From assembly GCF_000523235.1 (NCBI RefSeq), contig NZ_CP006850.1, positions 3,224,001-3,288,000 on the forward strand: a stretch of DNA of 64,000 nt, in the 5' to 3' direction. The notes under the pieces are model-generated. The model was not told where the DNA came from and made no database searches. It was given only the letters and a program-made list of their open reading frames with translations. Shown piece after piece: positions 9,293 to 18,032 of this stretch; the stretch's first letter is position 1, and each line of letters opens with the position of its first letter. The DNA is from Nocardia nova SH22a (GTDB lineage: Bacteria; Actinomycetota; Actinomycetes; Mycobacteriales; Mycobacteriaceae). The position numbers were made by a program, and so were the translations under genes.

Positions 9293-10303
9293 ATGTTCGG
9301 AAAGATGCTGCGCGGCAGCATTATCGCCGTCGCCCTGGTGCTGGCGGGGACGGCATCCGCGGGTGCGCAGCCCGCACCCGCCGTCGCGGACGGTTCCGCC
9401 GTCACCGGCAGCTGGCGGCTCGACCCCCGCACCGAACAACTGCGGGTGCATTCGGCGGCGATGAACACCGACATCATGGTGAAGGTGCAGCTGCCCGCCG
9501 ATCCGGACGCCGCCGCGCCGGTGCTGTATCTGCTCAACGGCGGTGGCGGCGGCCAGGATTCGGCGACCTGGGAACGCAACACCGATGTCGCGGGCTTCCT
9601 GTCGGGTAAGCAGACCTATGTGGTGCAGCCGGTCGGCGGCCGCTGGAGCTACTACACCGATTGGCGGGTGCCGGATCCGAAACTCGGTGTGTACAAATGG
9701 AAGACGTTCCTCACCGAGGAACTGCCCCCGCTGATCGACGCGCAGTACCGGACCACCGGCGCCAACGCGCTGGCCGGCCTGTCGACCTCCGGCACCTCGG
9801 TGCTGCAACTGCCGATCGCCAAGCCCGGACTGTACCGCTCGGTGGCCGCGTATTCCGGCTGTGCCCAGATCAGCGATCCCATCGGCCGTGAGTTCGTGAA
9901 ACTGTCGGTGCAGACCTGGGGCGGCGGCGATGTGGACAACATGTACGGCCCCGACGACGACCCGATGTGGGCGGCCAACGATCCCTACGTCCATGCCGAC
10001 GGCCTGCGCGGGCTGAACCTGTTCGTCTCCACCGGAACCGGCGTCCCCGGAATGTACGACGTCTACGGCGGTGAGCACATGCAGCCCGGCCCGCGCGGCT
10101 ACCTGGACCAGATGGTCATCGGCGGCGTGATCGAGGCGGCGGCGAACTGGTGCACGCACAATCTGGCGACTCGCCTGGGGGAGCTGAACATTCCGGCGAC
10201 CTTCGATTTCCAGCCCACCGGCACTCATTCGTGGGGGTACTGGCAGGACGCGCTGAAGCGGTCGTGGCCGGTGCTCGCGGCCGGGCTGGGCATCCCGGCC
10301 TGA
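9293..10303 (+). CDS. antigen-85-like mycolyltransferase / esterase
   Basis: A 336-aa secreted member of the antigen 85 family with a short signal peptide ending ASAGAQ. An AAGGAG ribosome site precedes the ATG. Hallmarks are YLLNGGGGG, SYYTDWRVPD, FLTEELPPLI and a THSWGYW histidine motif near the C-terminus. The nucleophile elbow reads GLSTSG rather than the usual G-x-S-M-x-G, as in some corynebacterial homologues. It is a distant paralogue of the protein at 5658 and stands alone, downstream of the lipase. Confidence 0.86.
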   Translation: MFGKMLRGSIIAVALVLAGTASAGAQPAPAVADGSAVTGSWRLDPRTEQLRVHSAAMNTDIMVKVQLPADPDAAAPVLYLLNGGGGGQDSATWERNTDVAGFLSGKQTYVVQPVGGRWSYYTDWRVPDPKLGVYKWKTFLTEELPPLIDAQYRTTGANALAGLSTSGTSVLQLPIAKPGLYRSVAAYSGCAQISDPIGREFVKLSVQTWGGGDVDNMYGPDDDPMWAANDPYVHADGLRGLNLFVSTGTGVPGMYDVYGGEHMQPGPRGYLDQMVIGGVIEAAANWCTHNLATRLGELNIPATFDFQPTGTHSWGYWQDALKRSWPVLAAGLGIPA

Positions 10304-10312
10304 CGGCACCGG

Positions 10313-11281
10313 TCACGGCAGGAACGCGGCGCCCGCCCGCTTGACCGTGCGCATGATCGGCGCGGTCTCCACCCGCTGCAGGCCGTCGAGGGCGCCGAGA
10401 TCGGTACTCAGATAGTCGAACAGCGCGTCGGCGTCGCGGGCGGCGAGGAAGGCGACCACATTGGCGGGGCCGGTGGTGGCCGCGGCGAAGGCGATCTCGG
10501 AATGGGTTCCCAGTGCGGCGGCCACCTCGGTCAGACGGCCGGGGGAGACCGTGAGCCACAGCAGGGCCTCGATCTCGTAGCCGAGGGCCGCCGGGTCGAT
10601 ATCGACGTCGTAGTGCATCGCACCCGATGCGAGGAGTTGATCGATGCGGCGGCGCACGGTCGACTCCGGATATCCGCTCGCCGCGACCAAGGTCCGGTAA
10701 TCGGCCCGCGCGTCGCGGGCCAGCGCCCGGATCAGTTTCTCGTCGGCCGCGTCCGGGCGGATCGGGCGCGCGGCGGGCCGCTGCGGGGTCAGCGTCGCGG
10801 CCTGGTCGGCCGACAGCGCCGAGGTGCGTCCCGACCAGCCGCCCACCCCGGCCAGATAGCGCAGCAGCCGATGCGCGGTGATGTTCACCAGACGCGGTGT
10901 GCGAGAGAGCTTCTGCAGGAACAGATCGTCGCTGTGGCGTTGTGAGCCGGTGCGGGCGATACAGGTGATCTCGGCGCCGCCGGAGGTGATGGTCACCCAG
11001 GAGACATCGGTGCGGCGCGCGAGACCGGCCGCCATGTCCGCCGCCGCAGCGGGCGCGCACTGGATGCGGACCAGCCATTCGACCTGTCCGGGCTGCCGGG
11101 CGTCGGGTACCGCCACCACGCGCAGCGCGTTCGAGGTCCGCAACCGGCGGTAGCGGCGCGCGACCGTCTGATCCGAGACGCCGAGCACGTCCGCGATCCG
11201 GCTGAAAGGCGCTCGCGCGTCGAGTTGCAGGGCATGGATCAACCGGTGATCCAACTCGTCCAAGGTGGTGGTGGTATCCAC
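10313..11281 (-). CDS. Lrp/AsnC-family regulator with two HTH domains
   Basis: A 322-aa regulator, about twice the length of a simple AsnC protein. Residues 8-55 form one AsnC helix-turn-helix (DELDHRLIHALQLDARAPFS, then VSDQTVARRYRRL) and residues about 175-225 a second (DEKLIRALARDARADY, then PESTVRRRIDQL), each followed by a ligand-sensing segment. This doubled layout is common in actinobacteria. It is divergent from the VOC gene at 11366, whose 84-base shared promoter it may control. It converges on the esterase at 9293. Confidence 0.87.
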   Translation of the reverse strand: MDTTTTLDELDHRLIHALQLDARAPFSRIADVLGVSDQTVARRYRRLRTSNALRVVAVPDARQPGQVEWLVRIQCAPAAAADMAAGLARRTDVSWVTITSGGAEITCIARTGSQRHSDDLFLQKLSRTPRLVNITAHRLLRYLAGVGGWSGRTSALSADQAATLTPQRPAARPIRPDAADEKLIRALARDARADYRTLVAASGYPESTVRRRIDQLLASGAMHYDVDIDPAALGYEIEALLWLTVSPGRLTEVAAALGTHSEIAFAAATTGPANVVAFLAARDADALFDYLSTDLGALDGLQRVETAPIMRTVKRAGAAFLP

Positions 11282-11365
11282 CGCTGAATCTTATCCTGTG
11301 TCGGATTCCACCGATATGGCGAATCCGGCTGTCGATCCGCCGGTGCCCGGGCCGACGCTGAGGCC

Positions 11366-12244
11366 ATGACGACGACACAGTCCCGCGATATCGATTACCT
11401 CGACCACGCGGTCATCCTGACCACCGATCTGGACGGGCTCGCGGCCCGCTACGCCGACCTGGGCTTCACCCTGGGACCGTACTCGGCACATCTGCTCGCA
11501 CCGGAATCGGGCGCGGAACCGATCGCGTCGAATACCGCCAACCGATGTGTGCTGTTCGGCGAGACCTACCTGGAACTGCTCGGCATCGTCGACGAATCCG
11601 CACCCGATCCGTGGCGGGTCGGACCGGTGGCCGCGCAGCGAGAGGGCCTGCGCGGGCTGGTCTTCGGCTGCGGGGACGCCGACGTGGTGGCGCGGCGGCT
11701 GGAATCGCGGCACCTGGCCGCCGGCGGTGTGCTCGCCCTCGAGCGGGAGGTCGACACCGTGGACGGACCGCGGACGATGGCGGCCCGCAGTGTTCACGCG
11801 ACCCACCGCAGCGGCGGCTGGCTCGGCGTCGCCCAGCAGCTGACACCGCGGTACCTGCATCAGCCGCGCTACCTCACCCACGCCAACGGCGCGAGGGGAC
11901 TCGACAGCGTCGTGCTCGTCGTCGAGGACGAGCGGCTGGCCGACGAGGTGCGTTGCTACACCGAACTTCTCGACCTCGCGCCACGGGTGGATTCGGGCCG
12001 CCACCACTTCGATCTGCGCGCCGGGCGGGTGGAACTCGTCGCGGCATCGGCGTTCACCGGCGATCTCCCCGGCGGTTCACATGCGGGCCTGCCGTCGTTC
12101 GCGGTGGCCCGGATCGCCGTCGCGGACCCGGCTTACGCGCGAGAACTGGTGCACGGCAATGGCATCCGGACGCACGACCGGCCGGGCGGATTCGCCGTGG
12201 ACGCCGTGGATGCCTTCGGTGTGCATCTGGAGTTCGTCGCATGA
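11366..12244 (+). CDS. VOC-superfamily (glyoxalase-like) protein
   Basis: A 292-aa protein of the glyoxalase-3-like branch of the vicinal-oxygen-chelate fold. It opens with DYLDHAVILTTDLD, the usual first strand with a metal-ligand histidine, and contains ETYLELLGIVD, a second typical ligand segment. A second half (LDSVVLVVED and following) repeats the fold. Its stop overlaps the start of the carboxylesterase by four bases (ATGA), and the divergent AsnC-type gene is the likely regulator. The substrate is unknown. Confidence 0.8.
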   Translation: MTTTQSRDIDYLDHAVILTTDLDGLAARYADLGFTLGPYSAHLLAPESGAEPIASNTANRCVLFGETYLELLGIVDESAPDPWRVGPVAAQREGLRGLVFGCGDADVVARRLESRHLAAGGVLALEREVDTVDGPRTMAARSVHATHRSGGWLGVAQQLTPRYLHQPRYLTHANGARGLDSVVLVVEDERLADEVRCYTELLDLAPRVDSGRHHFDLRAGRVELVAASAFTGDLPGGSHAGLPSFAVARIAVADPAYARELVHGNGIRTHDRPGGFAVDAVDAFGVHLEFVA

Positions 12245-13658
12245 GCGGTGTGCCGGTCCGGCGGCGGGCCGGGGAATGCGGGGCGGTGCGGGTGGAACTG
12301 CCCGAGGGCGCCCTGCTGGGATACCGCGACGGCGCGATCGCGGGATTTCGCGGCATACCGTTCGCGCGGGCGGCTCGATTCCGGCCACCGGAACCCGCAC
12401 CGGCCTGGCGCGGCGCGCGCTCGGCGGTCGCCACGGGACCCTGTGCACCGCAGCGTGTTTCGCGACTGGCCCGGGCGATCGGGCCGCAGTCGCCGTGGAT
12501 ACAGGACGAGGACTGTCTCAACCTGAACGTCTGGACACCGGATGTCGCGGGATGCGCGCCGGTGCTGGTATTCCTGCACGGCGGTGGCTTTCTCGGCGGC
12601 AGCGGCGGCGCGAGCTGGTACGACGGCCGGTATCTGGCCGCCCGCGGCGAGATCGTGGTCGTCACCGTCAACTATCGGCTCGGCGCACTCGGTTATCTCT
12701 ATCTCGATGAGTTCGCCGACGCGGGCGGCGCCGGGAATTACGGTCTGCTGGACCAGATTCGGGCGCTCGAGTGGGTGCGCGAGCGGATCGGCGCATTCGG
12801 CGGCGACCCGCGCGATGTCACCGTCGCCGGTCAGTCCGCCGGAGCGAGTTCGCTGCTCGCGATGCTGTCGGCGCCCGCCGGGCGGGCCTGTTCCGCCGCG
12901 CGATCGTGCAGAGCGCGCCCGGCGCGATGCTGCCGCCGACCCCCGACCAGGCGGATGCCACGGGGCGGCGGCTGCTCAACGAATTAGGCGTCGACGCGGC
13001 CGGACTGGCGAAGGCGCCGGTGGCGGAGATCCTCGCCGCCCAGCATCGGGTGCGGGGGAGCGGGACCGGTGGCCCGCTGGATGCGACACCGCCGTTCCAT
13101 CCCGTCGCCACACCCGGTCTGGTCGCGGCCGACCCGATCGCCGCGGTGGGCGAGAGCGCCGGTGCGGGAACGACATTGATGGTCGGCACCACTGCCGACG
13201 AGGCCGCCGCGTTCTTCACCGGTGACCCGCGCGCGGAAACACTGCCCGCCGACCGGCTCGACGCGATCGCCGCGCAGTGGTTCGGCGACGACGACCCGGG
13301 CGTCCGCGATCCGGCGGCCATGACGACCGAGTACATGTTCACCCGCCCCGCGGCGAGATTGGCGGAATTGCTGCGTGCCGCCGGAAAGCCCTGTGACACT
13401 TACCGTTTCGCCTGGCACCCACCGAGCAATCCGCTGCGCGCCTGCCACTGTATGGAACTGCCGTTCGTGTTCGGCACCCGTTCTGCGTGGCGGCGCGCGC
13501 CGATGCTGACCGGGGCCGACACCGAGATCACCGGCCGGATCACCGAGTCGGTGCAACACCGGTGGCTGTCGTTCATCCGTGACGAGCCGATCGAGGCGGA
13601 CCCGCTGTGGGGTCGCGCGGACGAGCGGATGCGGCCGCCGACTCCGAAAGGAATATGA
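12241..13658 (+). pseudogene. type-B carboxylesterase, single-base frameshift
   Basis: The ATG at 12241 overlaps the VOC stop. The first frame encodes the N-terminal part of a type-B carboxylesterase: GFRGIPFA, EDCLNLNVWTP, the oxyanion motif FLHGGGF and the nucleophile elbow GQSAGAS. At about 12881-12890 it leaves frame and would stop at 12987. The rest continues in the next frame from LFRRAIVQSAPG to the stop at 13658, with GTTADEAAAF and ACHCMELPFVFG (catalytic acid and histidine regions). Restoring one G in the run GGGCGGGCCTG would give an ordinary 472-aa enzyme. So this is either a very recent pseudogene or a sequencing error in a G run; everything else about it looks functional. Confidence 0.85.
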
Positions 13659-13659
13659 G

Positions 13660-14172
13660 ATGCAGACCCTGATCTTCCTCGGCGCCGTCCTGCTGGTGTT
13701 GCGAGCGGCCGGTGCCCTCGGCGTCCGGCGCTTCGACACGTGGCGCAGTTGTGCCGCCCACGCGCTCGCGGCCATGCTGGTCATGACCGGCGCCACGCAT
13801 TTCCTCCCGGACGCGCTGTCCGGCGGGCCCGCCCCCACCCACGGTGACCTGGTGCCGATGGTGCCGCCGTTCGTGCCGTTCCCCGATGCGATGGTGTATC
13901 TGACCGGCGTGCTGGAACTGCTCGGCGCCGCCGGGCTGGTCCTGACCGGCGCCCGGCGCCGGGCCGGAATCGCCTTGGCGGTGCTGTTCGCGGTGATGCT
14001 GCCCGCCAATATCCACGCCGCCCTGTCCGATATCCCGCTCGGCGCCGAGGCCGCCGCTCCGCTGTGGGAGCGCATCCCCGAGCAGCTGATCTACATCGCG
14101 GTCGCGTTGTGGGCGGCGGGGTTGCGGTGGCGGGCCACCGCGACATCCGGCGGCGTGCTGCGGCAGCCGTAG
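13660..14172 (+). CDS. DoxX-like integral membrane protein
   Basis: A 170-aa membrane protein with about four hydrophobic segments, including LIFLGAVLLVLRAAGALGV and YLTGVLELLGAAGLVLTGA, in the pattern of DoxX/DoxD-type proteins (the phrase TGATHFLPD after the second segment is typical). The ATG at 13660 lies one base after the carboxylesterase stop, with an AAAGGA ribosome site, so the two belong to one operon with the VOC gene. Specific function unknown. Confidence 0.78.
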   Translation: MQTLIFLGAVLLVLRAAGALGVRRFDTWRSCAAHALAAMLVMTGATHFLPDALSGGPAPTHGDLVPMVPPFVPFPDAMVYLTGVLELLGAAGLVLTGARRRAGIALAVLFAVMLPANIHAALSDIPLGAEAAAPLWERIPEQLIYIAVALWAAGLRWRATATSGGVLRQP

Positions 14173-14254
14173 ACTGTGCTGCGACGGACACGACGACAGG
14201 ACGGTCGCTACGAATGATTCGGGCAGGTCAGCAGGTGGTTGGCGGAGGACGGCG

Positions 14255-15640
14255 GTGACGGCTACCGAGACCGCGTCCGGTCCGGATGCGGCGACCGCAC
14301 AACCGGTACCCGCGCTGGAGAAATTCGGATTCTCCGAGTTCCGGCGCACCACCGCCATCGGCACGGTGATCGGCAGCCGGGTGACCCGGCGGGTGGTGCG
14401 CGAGGGCCTGCGCCGCCCCAAGCGCCGGCGTGCGATGGCCGAGGGCACCGTCGACGGCTTCGAGGTGCTGGGCCCGATGTTCGTCAAACTCGGCCAGCTC
14501 ATCGCCTCCTCACCGGCCGCGTTCCCGGACGAACTCGCCGACGCCTGCCTGCGCTGCCTCGACGATGTGCCGCCCTTCCCGGCCGCCGACGCCCGCGCGG
14601 TGATCGAGGCCGACCTCGGCGCCCCGATCTCGGAACTGTTCGCCGAATTCGACGACGAACCGCTGTCGGCGGCCTCGGTGGCCCAGGTGCACGCCTGCGT
14701 CCTGGCCGATGGGCGGCCCGCGGTGCTGAAGATCCAGCGCCCGGACATCGCGCGGCGCATGATCGTCGACCTGCGCGCGGCCTACCGGCTGGCCGGAATG
14801 CTGGCCAAACGCTCCGAGAACGCCCGCGTCGCCAATGCCGAGGGGGTGGTCCGCGACCTCTACGACGCCACCGTCGCCGAACTGGACTTCCGCAACGAGG
14901 CCCGCAATCAGATCCAGGCCCGCGCCGATCTGGCCGCCTTCGGCGACAACACCGGCGTCGTGGTGCCCGAGGTGTACCAGGAGTACTGCGGGCGGCGGGT
15001 GCTGTGCATGGAACGCATGCGCGGGATGCCGCTGGACCGCTTCGACGACATCCGCGCCGTCCACCCCGATCCGGAGCTGCTGATCCGCCGCCTGGTCAAG
15101 GCATGGGTGGAAAGCGTTGTGGTGCACGGCCTGTTCCACGGTGACGTGCACGCCGGAAATCTGTGGTTGCTCGACGACGGCCGCGCCGCCATGCTCGATT
15201 TCGGCATCGTCGGCACCATGAGCCCGCAGTGGCGCGCCTTCGTGCGGGCGCTGTTCCACGCCAGCGCCATCGACGGCGATTTCCGTCCGGTCGCGCGGGC
15301 CCTGCGGGAACTGGATCTGGTCGATGGTGACGCCGACGACGACGCGACCATCGGACGGCAGCTGGCCACCGCCCTGGCCCCGGTGCTGTCGGGCAAGCTG
15401 GCGCAGCTGGACATGGGCAAGGTCGCGGCCCGGATGGTGGAATTCGGTAAACGGCGCGGTGCGTCGGGACCGCAGCAGTTGCTCCTGATGGGCAAACAGC
15501 TCGGTTATTTCGAGCGGTACGCGGTCGCGCTGGCGCCGGGCTGGCGGCTGGGTCAGGATCTGTACCTGTTCCGCAATATCTTTCCCGAGGAGGTGGCCGC
15601 GAAGGCCGCCGCCGAGGGCATCGAACTGCCCGCCGACTGA
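14255..15640 (+). CDS. AarF/ABC1/UbiB-family kinase-like protein
   Basis: A 461-aa ABC1-family protein. It carries the family's KxGQ motif (FVKLGQLIASSP near residue 75), the alanine-rich nucleotide loop (AASVAQVH), a lysine in AVLKIQRP, the catalytic HGDVHAGN near residue 295 and the DFG motif. UbiB proteins support quinone or other isoprenoid-lipid metabolism. Start is GTG at 14255. No obvious C-terminal membrane helix is seen. It is followed after 36 bases by the dioxygenase gene. Confidence 0.88.
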   Translation: MTATETASGPDAATAQPVPALEKFGFSEFRRTTAIGTVIGSRVTRRVVREGLRRPKRRRAMAEGTVDGFEVLGPMFVKLGQLIASSPAAFPDELADACLRCLDDVPPFPAADARAVIEADLGAPISELFAEFDDEPLSAASVAQVHACVLADGRPAVLKIQRPDIARRMIVDLRAAYRLAGMLAKRSENARVANAEGVVRDLYDATVAELDFRNEARNQIQARADLAAFGDNTGVVVPEVYQEYCGRRVLCMERMRGMPLDRFDDIRAVHPDPELLIRRLVKAWVESVVVHGLFHGDVHAGNLWLLDDGRAAMLDFGIVGTMSPQWRAFVRALFHASAIDGDFRPVARALRELDLVDGDADDDATIGRQLATALAPVLSGKLAQLDMGKVAARMVEFGKRRGASGPQQLLLMGKQLGYFERYAVALAPGWRLGQDLYLFRNIFPEEVAAKAAAEGIELPAD

Positions 15641-15676
15641 TCGCGGCGGGATCGCCACGACGACGGGAGTGTGCAG

Positions 15677-16528
15677 ATGTCGCAGGACGTGCTGCCCGCG
15701 GTATTCCTCGGCCACGGCAACCCGATGAACGCGATCGACCACAACCGCTACACCGAGGCGTGGTCGGCGTTCGGGCGCACGGTGGCGCGCCCGCGGGCGA
15801 TCCTCGTCGTCTCGGCGCACTGGTACACCAACGCCACCGCGGTCACCGCGATGCCGCATCCGCGCACGATCCACGACTTCTACGGCTTCCCGGACGAACT
15901 GTTCGAGGTCGACTATCCCGCCCCGGGCCTGCCGGAGCTGGCCGAGCAGGTCGCCGATGTGGCCCATCCGCAGTGGGTCGGCTGCGATACCGACAGCTGG
16001 GGCCTCGATCACGGCACCTGGTCGGTGCTGGTGCACGCCTTCCCGGACGCCTCGATTCCGGTGGTGCAGTTGTCGCTCAACGCCTTCGAGCCGATGGATT
16101 ATCACCTCGAACTCGGCCGCAAGCTCGCTCCGCTGCGCGCCGACGGCGTCCTTATCGTCGGCAGCGGCAATATCGTGCACAATCTGCGCGCGGTCGATTT
16201 CGGGATACTGGACGGCGCCTACGACTGGGCGCTGCGCTTCGACGAGGCCGCTCGCGAGGTGCTGACCACCGCGCCCGCCGAGGCCGCCGCGCTGGATTCC
16301 CACCCCGATTTCGCCGCCGCCGTCCCCACCCCCGATCACTATCTGCCGCTGCTCTACATCGCGGGCCTGGCGGACACCGAACCGCTGACCCCGATCGTCG
16401 AAGGTCATTGCGCCGGTTCGATTTCCATGGCCGCCTACCAGCTCGGCGGCGCCTGCCCGCCACCGGTGCCCGGCCCCGGGGCCCCGGGACTGCCTGCGGG
16501 AGTTCCGGCCGTCGACAGCAATATGTGA
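15677..16528 (+). CDS. ygiD: extradiol dioxygenase, YgiD/4,5-DOPA dioxygenase family
   Basis: A member of the LigB superfamily similar to bacterial and plant 4,5-DOPA extradiol dioxygenases. Metal-binding motifs are visible: FLGHGNPM at the N-terminus, VVSAHWYT, the WGLDHGTW segment, and SGNIVHNL. The ATG at 15677 is preferred to a GTG six bases earlier because it lies 7 bases from GGGAG. Product 283 aa, a normal length. The natural substrate is unknown. Confidence 0.85.
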   Translation: MSQDVLPAVFLGHGNPMNAIDHNRYTEAWSAFGRTVARPRAILVVSAHWYTNATAVTAMPHPRTIHDFYGFPDELFEVDYPAPGLPELAEQVADVAHPQWVGCDTDSWGLDHGTWSVLVHAFPDASIPVVQLSLNAFEPMDYHLELGRKLAPLRADGVLIVGSGNIVHNLRAVDFGILDGAYDWALRFDEAAREVLTTAPAEAAALDSHPDFAAAVPTPDHYLPLLYIAGLADTEPLTPIVEGHCAGSISMAAYQLGGACPPPVPGPGAPGLPAGVPAVDSNM

Positions 16529-16612
16529 GCCCCGGTCCGGGCGGGAGCTGTCCGCGCAGAGCGAACCGCGCAGCCGTTGTCGCGGCGGCAAGATCGTCGT
16601 AGCGTCGCTGTG

Positions 16613-18007
16613 GTGAGTGTTCCTCAGCATCTGCCCGCCACCGCGGGCGACCTGCGTGCCGCCGGTTACGAGCCGCGCGGCGTGAAAACCGAGATCCGCG
16701 AGAACCTGCTCGCCGCCCTGCGCGCGGGCACCGACCCGTGGCCCGGCATCGTCGGATTCGAGCGGACCGTCGTCCCGCAGCTGGAGCGGGCGCTGCTGGC
16801 CGGGCACGACGTGGTGCTGCTCGGCGAGCGCGGTCAGGGCAAGACCCGGCTGCTGCGCACGCTGGCGGGCCTGCTCGACGAATGGACGCCGGTCATCGAC
16901 GGCACCGAACTCGGCGAACATCCGCTCGCGCCGATCAGCCCCGCGGGCCGCCGCCTGGCCGCCGAACTGGGCGACGACCTGCCGGTGACGTGGCGGCATC
17001 GCAGCGAACGCTATGCCGAGAAGCTGGCCACTCCCGACACCTCCGTCGGTGACCTGATCGGCGATGTGGACCCGGTGAAGGTCGCCGAGGGCCGCAGCCT
17101 GGGCGATCCGGAGACCATCCACTTCGGGCTGGTACCCCGCGCGCACCGCGGCATCGTCGCCCTCAACGAACTGCCCGACCTGGCCGAACGCATCCAGGTC
17201 GCGCTGTTGAACGTGATGGAGGAGCGCGATATCCAGGTGCGCGGCTACACGCTGCGGCTGCCGCTGGACGTGCTGCTGGTCGCGACCGCGAATCCGGAGG
17301 ACTACACCAATCGCGGCCGCATCATCACCCCGCTGAAGGACCGCTTCGGCGCCGAGATCCGCACCCACTACCCGCTCGAGGTCGAGGCCGAGACCGCGCT
17401 GGTGCGCCAGGAGGCCGATCTGGTCGCCGAGGTCGGCGATCCGCTGCTCGAGGTGCTGGCGCGATTCGTGCGCGCGCTGCGCGAATCCACCGCCGTGGAC
17501 CAGCGTTCCGGTGTGTCGGCCCGATTCGCGGTCGCCGCCGCCGAAACCGTCGCCGCCGCGGCCCTGCGCCGCACCGCCCTCACCGGTGAGCAACCCGCCG
17601 TCGCCCGGCCGGTGGATCTGGAGTCGGTGCCCGCCGTGCTGCGCGGCAAGGTGGAATTCGAATCCGGTGAGGAGGGCCGCGAGACCGAGCACCTGACTCA
17701 TCTGCTGCGCCGTGCCTTCGCCGACACCGCCCGCCGACGGCTGGCCGGTGTGGATCTGCGGCCGCTGGCCGAGGCGGTGAGCGCCGGGCACCCCGTCACC
17801 ACCGGCGAGCGCGTCCCCGGCCAGGAGGTGCTCTCGGCACTGCCGGAGCTGCCGGTGCTGCAGGATGTCGCCGACCGGCTGGGCGTGGCCGCCGGGGACT
17901 CCCCGGCCCGGATCGCCGCGGCCGTCGAATTCGCCCTGGAGGCACTGTATCTGGGCCGCCAGCTGGCCAAGGACTCCGACGACGGAACCGCCACCTACAG
18001 CTCCTGA
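16613..18007 (+). CDS. MoxR/magnesium-chelatase-like AAA+ ATPase
   Basis: About 464 aa; GTG at 16613 (or 16610) begins SVPQHLPATAG, where this family usually starts. The Walker A motif is GERGQGKT near residue 77, the Walker B region reads IVALNELPD, and sensor 1 is ATANPED. It resembles the conserved mycobacterial protein annotated as a magnesium-chelatase subunit (Rv0958). The VWA protein encoded 25 bases downstream matches Rv0959, so the pair probably works as an ATPase with an adhesion-type partner that remodels or loads metal into a client protein. The client is unknown. Confidence 0.87.
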   Translation: MSVPQHLPATAGDLRAAGYEPRGVKTEIRENLLAALRAGTDPWPGIVGFERTVVPQLERALLAGHDVVLLGERGQGKTRLLRTLAGLLDEWTPVIDGTELGEHPLAPISPAGRRLAAELGDDLPVTWRHRSERYAEKLATPDTSVGDLIGDVDPVKVAEGRSLGDPETIHFGLVPRAHRGIVALNELPDLAERIQVALLNVMEERDIQVRGYTLRLPLDVLLVATANPEDYTNRGRIITPLKDRFGAEIRTHYPLEVEAETALVRQEADLVAEVGDPLLEVLARFVRALRESTAVDQRSGVSARFAVAAAETVAAAALRRTALTGEQPAVARPVDLESVPAVLRGKVEFESGEEGRETEHLTHLLRRAFADTARRRLAGVDLRPLAEAVSAGHPVTTGERVPGQEVLSALPELPVLQDVADRLGVAAGDSPARIAAAVEFALEALYLGRQLAKDSDDGTATYSS

Positions 18008-18032
18008 TCACCGAACGGTGGTGTGAGACGAC

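Noticed and set aside
14510..17791. Minus-strand frame of 1093 codons
   Set aside because: It lies antisense to three well-supported plus-strand genes (AarF, dioxygenase, AAA+ ATPase) and has the arginine/histidine/glutamine-rich composition of a shadow frame.
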